Source: Carboxylicivirga taeanensis
GTDB lineage: Bacteria > Bacteroidota > Bacteroidia > Bacteroidales > Marinilabiliaceae
Direction of reading: 5' to 3'
Assembly (NCBI RefSeq): GCF_051851475.1
Contig: NZ_JBPUSJ010000010.1
Location: 1-64,000 of the forward strand
Length of the DNA: 64,000 nt
The translations under genes were made by a program, and so were the position numbers. The notes beneath the pieces are model-generated. The model searched no databases, was not told the DNA's origin, and saw only the letters and a list, made by a program, of their open reading frames with translations. Position 1 is the stretch's first letter, and every line of letters begins with the position of its first letter. Positions 9,256 through 18,005 of this stretch are shown here, piece after piece.

Positions 9256-10233
9256 ATGCGAGTATTCCTCTTGTCCATCAGCTGTATCTTTCTTCTTGCC
9301 TGTACCCCTTCTAAAAAACAAAATCCTCAACACACAAATCCTCTCCCTTCGTGGAATAATACACACTCCAAAGAACTAATTCTTTCATTTGTAAAAAGGG
9401 TAACAGAGCCATCATCAGAAGCATTTGTTCCCATTGAAAACCGCATCGCTGTATTCGACAACGATGGAACATTGTGGAACGAAAAGCCACTCTATATCCC
9501 AATTGAATACGAAATCAACTACATAAAGGAAAGCGCGCAAAGCAACCCGGCGCTTTTAGATAACGAGCTCTACAAAGGATTAGCTGAGGGTAACCTTGCC
9601 ATATTGCAAAAATACTCCACTTTCGACCTGATTAATCAACTCTTCGCAGCCCACAATAACCAGGATGAGACGGAGTACAAACAATCAGTCTATCGCTTTC
9701 TAAGTAAAAACCATCACCCGCAACACAATCGCCCTTTTAAAGAAATGATATATCAACCAATGGTTGAATTGGTTCATTATCTGCAACAGCACAATTTTGA
9801 AGTATACATCGTTACTGGAGGAGAAATCACTTTCGTCAGAACCATCTCCAAAGAAATATATAACATACCGGTTGAGAATGTGATAGGCAGCAGCGTAAAA
9901 CTCAATTACATTTCAGATGAACAGGGCGTTAGGTTAATCAGAACAGGTAGTATTCAATCGGCCAACGATAAACATGTAAAACCCTGTAACATTGAACTGC
10001 ACATTGGTAAAAAACCAATTTTTGCTGCCGGTAATAGCGATGGCGATTATGAAATGATGGAGTATACCCTATCAGGCGATACCCCTTCCATGGCCATACT
10101 GCTACATCACGATGATGCCAAAAGAGAATACAGCTACATGCATGGCACTGAAAAAGCAGTGGAAGATGCAGATATCAAAGGGTGGCATGTAATCAGTATG
10201 AAAAATGATTTTAACCAAATATTTCCCAACTAA
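9256..10233 (+). CDS. HAD-superfamily phosphatase-like lipoprotein
   Basis: A 325-residue hydrolase of the haloacid dehalogenase superfamily, anchored as a lipoprotein: MRVFLLSISCIFLLAC has a lipobox with Cys16. Motif I is Asp68-Asn-Asp70-Gly-Thr72 (DxDxT, nucleophile Asp68). Motif II is likely 'VYIVTGGE', and motif IV 'FAAGNSDGDYEMM' resembles GDSxxD. The arrangement is closest to phosphoserine-phosphatase-like HADs. The cell position suggests a periplasmic or surface phosphatase. It may share a transcript with the sulfatase upstream, and moxR begins 27 bp after its stop. The substrate is unknown. Confidence 0.75.
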   Translation: MRVFLLSISCIFLLACTPSKKQNPQHTNPLPSWNNTHSKELILSFVKRVTEPSSEAFVPIENRIAVFDNDGTLWNEKPLYIPIEYEINYIKESAQSNPALLDNELYKGLAEGNLAILQKYSTFDLINQLFAAHNNQDETEYKQSVYRFLSKNHHPQHNRPFKEMIYQPMVELVHYLQQHNFEVYIVTGGEITFVRTISKEIYNIPVENVIGSSVKLNYISDEQGVRLIRTGSIQSANDKHVKPCNIELHIGKKPIFAAGNSDGDYEMMEYTLSGDTPSMAILLHHDDAKREYSYMHGTEKAVEDADIKGWHVISMKNDFNQIFPN

Positions 10234-10260
10234 TTACCTGTTTACAATACCTTATCTATT

Positions 10261-11217
10261 ATGAGTATTTACGACCAGATTAAAGAATTAAAAGAGCGAA
10301 TAGACCAATCAATTATCGGACAAGCTCAACTTACTGAACGCATCCTGGTTGGTTTATTAGCCGATGGTAATTTATTACTTGAAGGACTACCTGGTCTGGC
10401 TAAAACAAGAGCCGTTAAAAGCCTCGCAAAAGAGCTGAATACAGGCCTGAGTCGTATTCAATTTACACCCGACCTGCTCCCCTCGGATATTACAGGCACC
10501 GAAATATATCAGCCTGATAGTGTTGAAAAATTTCATTTCCAACAAGGACCCATTTTCAGTAACTTAATATTGGCAGATGAAATTAACCGTGCCCCGGCCA
10601 AGGTGCAGGCAGCCCTATTGGAGGCTATGGAAGAGCGCCAGATATCTGTTGCCGGAAAGACCTATCCGATGGATAAACTCTTTATGGTATTAGCTACCCA
10701 AAACCCGGTAGAACAAGAAGGCACCTACCCTTTACCAGAAGCTCAGATGGATCGCTTTTTAATGAAAATACTAATTAACTATCCTGATGCGGCCGCAGAA
10801 AAGGAAATACTCAGGCTGGTCAGACAAGAAAGTAAGTCGGGAGTAGTGGCAAATACACCAATTAATCCTTCAGTAATTTTTGAGGCCAGGGAAGAAATAA
10901 AAAGCATTGAGGTGTCGGAAACAGCTGAACAATACATGGTTGATTTGGTGAATGCCACGCGATTTCCGGATAAATACAGCGACAAACTAAGCGAGTGGAT
11001 AGCCTACGGAGCCAGTCCGCGGGGCACAATAGCCCTGGAAAAGTGTAGCCGCGTAATGGCCTGGCTCAAGCAGCGCGACTATGTCACATCCGATGACACA
11101 CGAGCTGTTATTCATGACGTTCTGCGCCATCGATTAATATTAAGCTACGAAGCCAATGCCGATGGGATAACTGCCGAGCAAGTCATTGATGAGCTATTGG
11201 ATGTCGTAGCGATTTAG
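10261..11217 (+). CDS. moxR: MoxR-type AAA+ ATPase
   Basis: A 318-residue AAA+ ATPase of the MoxR family, which acts as a chaperone for vWA-domain partner proteins. Walker A is GLPGLAKT (42-49), Walker B LILADE (102-107), followed by 'INRAPAKVQAALLEAMEE' and sensor-1 'LATQNP'. The C-terminal lid carries 'YGASPRG' (sensor 2). It heads the Bat operon: a DUF58 gene starts 21 bp downstream and two vWA-domain Bat proteins follow. MoxR-DUF58-vWA clusters are a recognised chaperone arrangement. Confidence 0.92.
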   Translation: MSIYDQIKELKERIDQSIIGQAQLTERILVGLLADGNLLLEGLPGLAKTRAVKSLAKELNTGLSRIQFTPDLLPSDITGTEIYQPDSVEKFHFQQGPIFSNLILADEINRAPAKVQAALLEAMEERQISVAGKTYPMDKLFMVLATQNPVEQEGTYPLPEAQMDRFLMKILINYPDAAAEKEILRLVRQESKSGVVANTPINPSVIFEAREEIKSIEVSETAEQYMVDLVNATRFPDKYSDKLSEWIAYGASPRGTIALEKCSRVMAWLKQRDYVTSDDTRAVIHDVLRHRLILSYEANADGITAEQVIDELLDVVAI

Positions 11218-11238
11218 TAAAAACGAATTTCTGACCTG

Positions 11239-12150
11239 ATGGAAAACTACACGGCCATAACACTGCGTGACCTACTCAAGTGGGAACACCTGGTTTTGGG
11301 AACAGACATCATACCCAAACAAAGAGTAAGTTCCTTGCTGGTTGGGAAACATGCCAGCATGATGCGCGGTCGTGGACTCGATTTCGAAGAAGTGCGAAAT
11401 TATGTGGCGGGTGATGACATCAGAAACATCGACTGGAAAGTAACAGCCCGAACAAGGCGAACTCATACGAAAGTATTTAATGAAGAAAAAGAACGTCCTG
11501 CGCTTATTGTTGTGGATCAGTCTTCTTATATGCTGATGGGTTCACAGCTTTATCTAAAATCAGTTATTGCAGCGCACACCGCTGCCCTGGCAGCCTTCCG
11601 AACCATAAAAAAAGGGGATCGCTGCGGAGGCATAGTCTTTAACGATCATCAAATCGACTGGTTCGCACCACGTAGAAGCCGACAGGCTGTTCTGCAGCTC
11701 TTAAAAGCTGTCAGTAATCAAAATAACGAACTTTTGGAGCGTCAACAGGTAACTGACAATTCTGAGCAGCTTGAGAAAACCCTTAAGAGAATTGCCAATT
11801 ATGTCACGCACGATTACATCATCACGCTCATCAGCGATTTTAGCCAATGTAGCCCTGCCAGCTTCCGGATCATCAAGCAGCTGTCGGTTCACAATGATGT
11901 CATACTGGTACACATTGAGGACCAATTAGATGTGCTAACGAACATCTCTGACATGCTTATTACAGATGGGGATAAGCAACTTTTTTGGCGAAAATTGAAG
12001 CCAGAAACTATTCAAAGAGAAAAAGCGGAAGAACAGGCGCTTAAGGAAAAACTGAAGCAGATACAACGTCGTTACAAAACACCAGTACTTTACCTGAATA
12101 CAGCTCAGCCACTTGAAGAACAGATGAGAGACATCTTTAAAAGCAAATAA
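11239..12150 (+). CDS. DUF58 domain protein of the Bat operon
   Basis: A 303-residue cytoplasmic protein. The DUF58 signature is 'VAGDDIRNIDWKVTARTR' (about 57-73), leading into a vWA-like half with a degenerate metal site 'VVDQSSYM' (92-98) in place of DxSxS. DUF58 proteins are regularly encoded between moxR and vWA genes and are presumed MoxR partners. It is 21 bp after moxR and 1 bp before the next gene, so they are almost certainly co-translated. Confidence 0.88.
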   Translation: MENYTAITLRDLLKWEHLVLGTDIIPKQRVSSLLVGKHASMMRGRGLDFEEVRNYVAGDDIRNIDWKVTARTRRTHTKVFNEEKERPALIVVDQSSYMLMGSQLYLKSVIAAHTAALAAFRTIKKGDRCGGIVFNDHQIDWFAPRRSRQAVLQLLKAVSNQNNELLERQQVTDNSEQLEKTLKRIANYVTHDYIITLISDFSQCSPASFRIIKQLSVHNDVILVHIEDQLDVLTNISDMLITDGDKQLFWRKLKPETIQREKAEEQALKEKLKQIQRRYKTPVLYLNTAQPLEEQMRDIFKSK

Positions 12151-12151
12151 T

Positions 12152-12616
12152 ATGCATGAAGAAGCGATTACGACCATCATTGAACCTGAAGCTATCGCTT
12201 TTAGTTTTGATGCCATTGGCTGGAAAGTACTGCTCCTTTTAGTGCTTGCCGCGTTAATAATGACACTAATTTGGATGACCATCAGGTATCGAAAAGATAA
12301 ATATCGCCGCGAAGCACTGGCGCTGTTGGCTGCAATTTCCAACAATCATTCAACATCACTTCAAAAAAAGGCGGTTCAGGTTCATACATTATTAAAACAA
12401 ATATGCCTGACAAAGTACAGCCGACAGGAAGTGGCGAGCCTCGAAGGTGACAAATGGGCGTCCTATCTTAACAGTCGGATAAAAAAACCTTGTTATTCGG
12501 TGCAAGATATAAAATGCATTCAACTGGGCCTTTTTAAGGCCAACAGCCTGGATGCACAAACCGTTGAACGTTATATTAACCAAAGTAAAACCTGGATAAA
12601 AAAGCATGTTGTTTGA
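12152..12616 (+). CDS. DUF4381-like membrane protein of the Bat operon
   Basis: A 154-residue protein with one membrane segment at about 24-46 ('WKVLLLLVLAALIMTLIWM') followed by a basic cytoplasmic tail with helical content. Its position between the DUF58 gene and batA, and the layout of one helix then 'RYRKDKYRREALALL', match the DUF4381-type proteins found in MoxR/Bat operons. It overlaps batA by 11 bp. The function is unknown and it is probably a structural member of the Bat membrane complex. Confidence 0.7.
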   Translation: MHEEAITTIIEPEAIAFSFDAIGWKVLLLLVLAALIMTLIWMTIRYRKDKYRREALALLAAISNNHSTSLQKKAVQVHTLLKQICLTKYSRQEVASLEGDKWASYLNSRIKKPCYSVQDIKCIQLGLFKANSLDAQTVERYINQSKTWIKKHVV

Positions 12617-13598
12617 GTTCAAATACCTATGGCCATTCTTATTACTGCCATTACCCTTGTTGGTGAGGTGGCTCCTTCCGGCTTTCAGAAAAAGACGTAC
12701 TGCGCTCTTGCATCCGCGCTTTCGTGCTAAAGCATCTCTACTGAACCAGCAGCCCAGGCATTCAGCCTGGGTGTCCAAACGCCCTCTTATCAATGAAATA
12801 ACCCTCTGGCTCATATGGCTTTTGCTAGTTACAGCGGCAGCTCATCCTCAACTAAGTGGCGAACCAGAACTACAGATTAAAAATGCTCGTAGCATTTTTA
12901 TAGCAGCCGACATATCTTTTAGTATGGATACGCGCGACTGGGTTATAAACGAACAACCGCTATCGCGTTGGGAAGCTGTGAAGCAAATAATGGCCGACTT
13001 TATCGAACAACGGGAGGGCGACCGACTTGGCATCATTTTCTTTGGTTCCAATGCCTACCTGCAAAGTCCATTAACAAGTGACCTCAACTTTATTCGATGG
13101 CAACTGGATGAAACTGATGTGGGAATGGCAGGCCAAATGACGGGCATAGGCAATGCCATAGGCTATGCCACCAGCTTATTTGAAGCAGATACCCTTGCCA
13201 ATAAAGTACTGTTAGTATTAACAGACGGTGTGGATAGTGGCAGTGATATCACACCCATGGATGCAGCTAATGTAGCCGCCAAAGATTCCATCACTATATA
13301 CACGATTGGCATTGGCGAAGCCACTGCTTCCAACTCAGATTTAGATGAACGCACCCTGAAGCTCATTGCAGCAGCTACCAATGGACAGTATTTTGCAGCC
13401 AGCGATCCTGAACAATTAAAGCAGGCCTACACCGCTTTTAATGAACTTGAACCCATTGAATGGGAAGAGCAGGCCTACAAGCCTGTTGTTGCACTCTACC
13501 ATTACCCATTGGCTTTAGCACTGGTTCTGGCTGTATGTCAGCAATTGATAATGGGTCTTATAAAATTTGCATCTTACATAGCCAACAGAAATGACTGA
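12606..13598 (+). CDS. batA: BatA-like vWA membrane protein
   Basis: A 330-residue protein with a von Willebrand factor A domain between membrane helices near 7-24, 64-80 and the C-terminus (about 297-320). The metal-ion-dependent adhesion site is complete: Asp102-Ile-Ser104-Phe-Ser106 and 'LVLTDGVDSG'. In Bacteroides fragilis the Bat operon was linked to aerotolerance; the molecular role is still unclear. The start overlaps the preceding gene by 11 bp and the end overlaps batB by 8 bp, indicating translational coupling. Confidence 0.88.
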   Translation: MLFEFKYLWPFLLLPLPLLVRWLLPAFRKRRTALLHPRFRAKASLLNQQPRHSAWVSKRPLINEITLWLIWLLLVTAAAHPQLSGEPELQIKNARSIFIAADISFSMDTRDWVINEQPLSRWEAVKQIMADFIEQREGDRLGIIFFGSNAYLQSPLTSDLNFIRWQLDETDVGMAGQMTGIGNAIGYATSLFEADTLANKVLLVLTDGVDSGSDITPMDAANVAAKDSITIYTIGIGEATASNSDLDERTLKLIAAATNGQYFAASDPEQLKQAYTAFNELEPIEWEEQAYKPVVALYHYPLALALVLAVCQQLIMGLIKFASYIANRND

Positions 13599-15330
13599 GC
13601 CGATCAAATTGATTTTACAACAATTTCATTTTATCCATCCACAATGGCTTTGGGCCTTGCTGCCTGTACTATGTATTCTGTTATTGATTTTTTGGAGTAA
13701 CCGCGAAAGTAAGAAATGGGAACGTTTTATTGCTCCTCACCTCCGTCCTGTGCTGTTTATGAAGGGCTCACAAACAGCATTCTGGTGGCCACTAATAGCC
13801 TATTGGCTAGCCTGTAGCTTTATTATCCTATCGCTGGCAGGCCCAACCTGGAAAATGAAGGACATACCACAAGGCAAAGCAGCTGCAGTATTGCTTATTG
13901 GAGTAGATTTATCGCACAGCATGCTGGCAACTGATATAGCCCCCAACCGACTGGAGCGCGCTAAAATGAAAATAACAGATTTGCTGAATGCCAATCCTGA
14001 AACAGACATTGGTCTCTTTGTCTATTCAGGTACCCCTCATATTGCTGTACCATTTTGCAGCGACTATAGTATAATCACACACCATATTGAAAATTTACAT
14101 CCATCCATGATGCCGGTTAGAGGCACTAACATGCAATTGGCCATATCGCTGGCTGATTCTCTATTGCAGCCTTACGATGCACCTGGCACCCTGCTACTAA
14201 TAACGGATAATTTGAGCCTGAATGATGCAGCTTTAGTCAAAAGCTTTTGCAATAACAGCATTCACCAGGTAACGATTATGCCCTTAGCATCGATCAGCGG
14301 CGGAACCATGCCGGCGTTTAACAACCCCAATAAAATACTTAAGGATAAGGAGGGCAGGGATAGAATCGCCACCATCGATATGTCCGTTATTCAAAACCTA
14401 AAGCAAACAAGCAAGGTCAGTATCATTCCACCAACTCTCGATCAATCTGATATTGAAAACATTGCCACAGAGGTAAGAAAGCGAAAACTCTTCACCCTTG
14501 GTGACAAGCATGACGATGAACAGTGGGATAATAAAGGATGGTGGTTAATTCTACCAGCTTTATTAATTGTGTTGGCCTGGTTCAGAAAAGGCTGGTCCAT
14601 CTTCTGGCTGTGGACAGGCATCCTTATTCATGCCTGTTCGCCCATCGACAAAAATGCGAGCTTATGGTACACGGATGATTACCGCGCGCAGCAAATGTTG
14701 AAAGACAGTCTTTATGAAGAAGCAGCCAACACATTTACATCAATTCCCCATAAAGGCTTGGCCTACTATAAGGCGGGAAATTACGATGCAGCCCTTGAGC
14801 TATTTTCATTGGATTCTACCGCCAATGGACGCTATAATAAAGGTGTAACATTAATTCAACTGGGGCGCCTGGAGGAGGCTCAGAACTGTTTCGAACAGCT
14901 CCTTAAATTAGCGCCGGAGATGCAGGCCGCCAAACAAAATTTAGAACGTACCCAACGTCTGATACTGGAACGCGACTCCATTGGAGAACAAATGAACGAA
15001 ACAATTCATCTGGATAAGAAAGAAAAAACGGATGAACCCTTGCAGGAGCGCAGTGCTAAAACAAAGGATGAAGAACTAACGTCGGATACAGAAGTGGACG
15101 AGTTACCCGATGATGGCAAACGGGTAAGCGATGAAGTGGCCACCGAAATATCCAAAGCGGAAGAGATGGAGAAACCCGATGACGCCATGAATCAGGAAGG
15201 GGAGCAGAAGGATGCTAAAAACATCATGTTCAAAAAAATATCAGCAGACCCAAGCGAATTTTTACGCCGACGATTTAAGTTTCAGAAAGACAAACACTAC
15301 CCAAACGAAAAAGAGTTAAGTGATATTTAG
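13591..15330 (+). CDS. batB: BatB-BatC fusion: vWA domain plus TPR
   Basis: A 579-residue protein joining two usual Bat products. Residues 1-350 are BatB-like: membrane helices at about 18-36 and 66-82, MIDAS Asp106-Leu-Ser108-His-Ser110, 'LLLITDNLS', then helices at about 317-348. The text 'ILIHACSP' (345-351) looks like a leftover signal/lipobox. Residues 355-450 hold TPR-like repeats ('GLAYYKAGNYDAALELF', 'GVTLIQLGRLEEAQNCFEQLLKL') as in BatC. Residues 460-545 are a charged low-complexity linker. The TPR part would face the periplasm. It overlaps batA by 8 bp. The split BatB/BatC arrangement is the one described in B. fragilis. Confidence 0.85.
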   Translation: MTEPIKLILQQFHFIHPQWLWALLPVLCILLLIFWSNRESKKWERFIAPHLRPVLFMKGSQTAFWWPLIAYWLACSFIILSLAGPTWKMKDIPQGKAAAVLLIGVDLSHSMLATDIAPNRLERAKMKITDLLNANPETDIGLFVYSGTPHIAVPFCSDYSIITHHIENLHPSMMPVRGTNMQLAISLADSLLQPYDAPGTLLLITDNLSLNDAALVKSFCNNSIHQVTIMPLASISGGTMPAFNNPNKILKDKEGRDRIATIDMSVIQNLKQTSKVSIIPPTLDQSDIENIATEVRKRKLFTLGDKHDDEQWDNKGWWLILPALLIVLAWFRKGWSIFWLWTGILIHACSPIDKNASLWYTDDYRAQQMLKDSLYEEAANTFTSIPHKGLAYYKAGNYDAALELFSLDSTANGRYNKGVTLIQLGRLEEAQNCFEQLLKLAPEMQAAKQNLERTQRLILERDSIGEQMNETIHLDKKEKTDEPLQERSAKTKDEELTSDTEVDELPDDGKRVSDEVATEISKAEEMEKPDDAMNQEGEQKDAKNIMFKKISADPSEFLRRRFKFQKDKHYPNEKELSDI

Positions 15331-15348
15331 ACAATACCTATTGATTTT

Positions 15349-16641
15349 ATGACATCATACGCCCGATATATCATCTTGCTAGTAGTGTTGCATCTGACTC
15401 TGCCCAATTTACAGAGCCAAAACTTTGCAACGTTGAAAGTAAACACTAAAAAGGTTTACAAACAACAACCGGTGAAAGCAACAATAACCGTTTATACCAG
15501 CACTTGGTTTACCGACTCGCCCGATTTGGGTAATGTGGCCATTCCCAACGCATTTGTTATCCCTTTTAAAAGAACCATCAGTGGGATCCAATATGTGAAC
15601 AACGCTAAATATGCCACCCTGGAATTTTTCTACCTTATCTTTCCTCTTGAAGCCGGACAGTTAGCCATACCTGAGTTAAGCATAGAAGTAAGCACCCCTG
15701 CTGAAGGGCAGTATAAAGGAGTAAGGCGACAGCTAAAAACCAAAGCATTAAGTATTCAGGTACTGGCAGCTCCGAGTAATTTTAAAGGCAGCGAGTGGCT
15801 GGTAGCTAAAGATGCCTACATTTCAGATACATGGAACAGCGACCTGAATGAGCTAAAAGTAGGCGATGTTATAGAACGAACAATTACAACACGTGCCCTG
15901 GGAACCTTGCCAGCCTTTATTCCCGCTACTACAATTACTCAACCTACCTGGGCTAGTATATACCCCCGTCAGCCACAAATAAACGACACCCGAACCAAAA
16001 CAGATGCCAACGGACAACGTATAGAAAAGTATCGTTACTTACTGGAAAAGGAAGGTTCATTCAACATAGAACCAGTCAGCATAAGCTGGTGGAATCCCTA
16101 TCTGCAAAAGCAATACACGCGCTCAACAAAGCCTCTAAGTGTCATTGTACAGCCCAATCCCGACCTGAATATGCTCACCACTATGCGCGACTCACTGCAA
16201 ACCGCCGCCGTACCGGTTGCCACAACTGAGGCAGATACGCCGCTTTTAATATTTGGCATGAGTCCTAAAAAGCTAACGTTACTCTTACTTGCCGTCATCC
16301 TTGTTGTATGGCTGCTAACAAAAAGCTGGAAGAAGTTTGTCAGCTACATTCAACGGCAGCGTAAAATCTACCTCAACAGCGACACCTATCTTTACCACCA
16401 GCTCATTAAGGCCCACAGCAAAAGCAGCAAAGAGCAGCTGAATACCTTATACTGGTTTCTGTTTCGAAAGAAAAGGCACTATACCACTGATCCTTCAAAT
16501 GAATGGGCCCAAACCCTCTTAAAATCAGTCTTTCTTAATAAGGAAAAGAAGCTTAGTAAAAGGGAATTAAAGGCCTTATGCGAAAAGTACAAAGAGACTG
16601 CGGATAAAGTCAGTAAGACTATCCCTCCTCTGAACCCTTAG
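15349..16641 (+). CDS. batD: BatD-like protein
   Basis: A 430-residue protein with a signal peptide (MTSYARYIILLVVLHLTLPNLQSQ), an extracytoplasmic beta-rich region of Ig-like repeats, and a C-terminal membrane helix near 303-322 ('KLTLLLLAVILVVWLL') followed by a basic cytoplasmic tail. This is the BatD ('oxygen tolerance') layout. It is shorter than the ~600-residue BatD of many Bacteroidota. It lies 18 bp after batB/C and is the last gene of the operon. No batE follows. A terminator sits 27 bp after the stop. Confidence 0.82.
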   Translation: MTSYARYIILLVVLHLTLPNLQSQNFATLKVNTKKVYKQQPVKATITVYTSTWFTDSPDLGNVAIPNAFVIPFKRTISGIQYVNNAKYATLEFFYLIFPLEAGQLAIPELSIEVSTPAEGQYKGVRRQLKTKALSIQVLAAPSNFKGSEWLVAKDAYISDTWNSDLNELKVGDVIERTITTRALGTLPAFIPATTITQPTWASIYPRQPQINDTRTKTDANGQRIEKYRYLLEKEGSFNIEPVSISWWNPYLQKQYTRSTKPLSVIVQPNPDLNMLTTMRDSLQTAAVPVATTEADTPLLIFGMSPKKLTLLLLAVILVVWLLTKSWKKFVSYIQRQRKIYLNSDTYLYHQLIKAHSKSSKEQLNTLYWFLFRKKRHYTTDPSNEWAQTLLKSVFLNKEKKLSKRELKALCEKYKETADKVSKTIPPLNP

Positions 16642-16667
16642 AATGAATACAACTAAAAATGAAAAAA

Positions 16668-16702
16668 TAAAGGTTGCTTCTACTCATAGAAAGCAACCTT
16701 TA
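16668..16702. terminator. Bidirectional terminator after batD
   Basis: TAAAGGTTGCTT (16668-16679) pairs perfectly with AAGCAACCTTTA (16691-16702) around an 11-nt loop, with A-rich sequence to the left and T-rich to the right of the stem. It lies between the convergent batD and lipoprotein genes and can serve both. Confidence 0.7.
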
Positions 16703-16719
16703 TCGATGCGTAATAGTAA

Positions 16720-17442
16720 TTAAAAGTTCTCGAGCTTTTGATTTATCTCGTTTATTTTAGGCGGTAAATCACGGGTACGAGGCACATAATACACAATGAG
16801 GTCGCCATTCGTCCATTCATTCAAAACAACAAACATGGTAGCATCTTCCTCCTGTAAGGCATCAAAGTACAGTTCCTCATTAGCATCGCTGTCGCTAAAA
16901 TATAACATACCCTGATACTCGTACCGCTCCAATAAGGCAGCTTTAACATCCCTGTAATGCTCTTTACCAATCAAAATAACTGAGGCTGCCAATTGTGCAT
17001 TATCCTCTTCAAACACATAGGCCTTTTTATATGCTACCCCTTCCGATAACGAATAGCTTATGGTGTGTAGATCTTTCGTTTGTGGCTGCCCTTGCTCATT
17101 GATTATCTCTGTTAAACCTTTTGACCAGTCTACTTCAGGCATATCATATAAATTATAAACGGGCACAATCTCTATGCGCACAGATTCTTTTCTGTCATTA
17201 CTTTCCACATCAACAACAGTCACCCCCACTTTATTGGCAGTTACATTTAACATTTGTGAGGTTGCATGGTAAGGATCAGGACAGGAGCAGGTAATCGGAT
17301 AATCAGAAACAGCCTCAATCGTTTTGGTTTCCTGATAGTTTAAACGCAGTAATTTTGTATGTACTGTCAGTTCCGATTTCTCATCTTCAGAACAAGAAAT
17401 AATCAGAATGGAGATAGCTAATAAAAGGATTAAGTTTTTCAT
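16720..17442 (-). CDS. Hypothetical lipoprotein
   Basis: A 240-residue lipoprotein with the lipobox LIISC (Cys17) followed by acidic residues 'SEDEKSE', a pattern compatible with surface export in Bacteroidota. The N-terminal part is beta-rich and contains 'TCSCPDPYHATSQMLNVTANKVGVTVVDV', similar in feel to an Ig-like or pilin-type domain. The C-terminal part is mixed alpha/beta and ends near 'VYYVPRTRDLPP'. I do not recognise the family. It is monocistronic. Confidence 0.6.
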   Translation of the reverse strand: MKNLILLLAISILIISCSEDEKSELTVHTKLLRLNYQETKTIEAVSDYPITCSCPDPYHATSQMLNVTANKVGVTVVDVESNDRKESVRIEIVPVYNLYDMPEVDWSKGLTEIINEQGQPQTKDLHTISYSLSEGVAYKKAYVFEEDNAQLAASVILIGKEHYRDVKAALLERYEYQGMLYFSDSDANEELYFDALQEEDATMFVVLNEWTNGDLIVYYVPRTRDLPPKINEINQKLENF

Positions 17443-17838
17443 ATTAACAACATTTAGTGTATGGTTATTTGCCAGGTAGATATCAAAGACTACCGTAGCA
17501 CAAGAGATAAATAATTACGTTACAAAGGAGTTACTGCAGCATACGATGCTCTATAACAGGTAGTAAAGCGCGGATACAAAACTGATGGTCAGGGTCGTAG
17601 TTCACAATGGTTTGGTTTATAGTTAGTGGGCTTCAGCCAATTAATTCTAGGCGAAGTTAACAGTATATGATTTAAAAGTCAACCTTTTTTACGTCATAAC
17701 AATTATATCGCGATGAAACTTTCAGCTTCCAGCAGAACAAAACAATAGATTAGAACCTCATTATCTGTGCAAAACGATACCACTACCCGCTCAAACTAGG
17801 TATAAACCCTTAATCCCATTCGACTTGAAACAGATAAC

Positions 17839-17920
17839 ATGAAAAGGTATCAACAAAATTATTATCGATATCGACAATACGTGCGCCTTTGACAATGCAG
17901 AAGAAAAGTATCTTAAATAA
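17839..17920 (+). pseudogene. Possible frameshifted remnant of a HAD-type phosphatase
   Basis: The frame 17843-17920 reads KGINKIIIDIDNTCAFDN... and then AEEKYLK before a stop. 'IIIDIDNT' fits HAD motif I (hhhDxDxT) at the usual place near an N-terminus. An ATG immediately upstream (17839) is in a different frame, separated by an extra A in an A4 run; removing it would give MKGINKIIIDID. The downstream sequence quickly loses coding character. This could be a decayed gene or chance. Confidence 0.3.
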
Positions 17921-17992
17921 TTAGCAGAAGCCGCTGCTCGAGTGCAATCAATACAGTTTAGTCCGATCAATCCGTTGTATAAAGTAAATTAT

Positions 17993-18000
17993 TATTTTTG
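17993..18000 (+). promoter_or_regulatory. recG -7 element (TAnnTTTG)
   Basis: TATTTTTG matches the Bacteroidota -7 consensus exactly. It ends 5 nt before the first ATG of recG, so transcription would start at or just after that ATG. Either the message is nearly leaderless or translation begins at the second ATG (18021). Confidence 0.5.
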
Positions 18001-18005
18001 CATCT

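Larger units (their letters stand above)
17443..18005. other. Long intergenic region upstream of recG
   Basis: About 563 bp between the divergent lipoprotein gene and recG. It contains a possible HAD-like gene remnant (17839-17920) and a TATTTTTG promoter element just before recG. The rest shows no gene, repeat or RNA that I can support. Confidence 0.45.

Noticed and set aside
7310..10233. Polysaccharide utilisation locus around the sulfatase
   Set aside because: No SusC/SusD pair, glycoside hydrolase or regulator is nearby.
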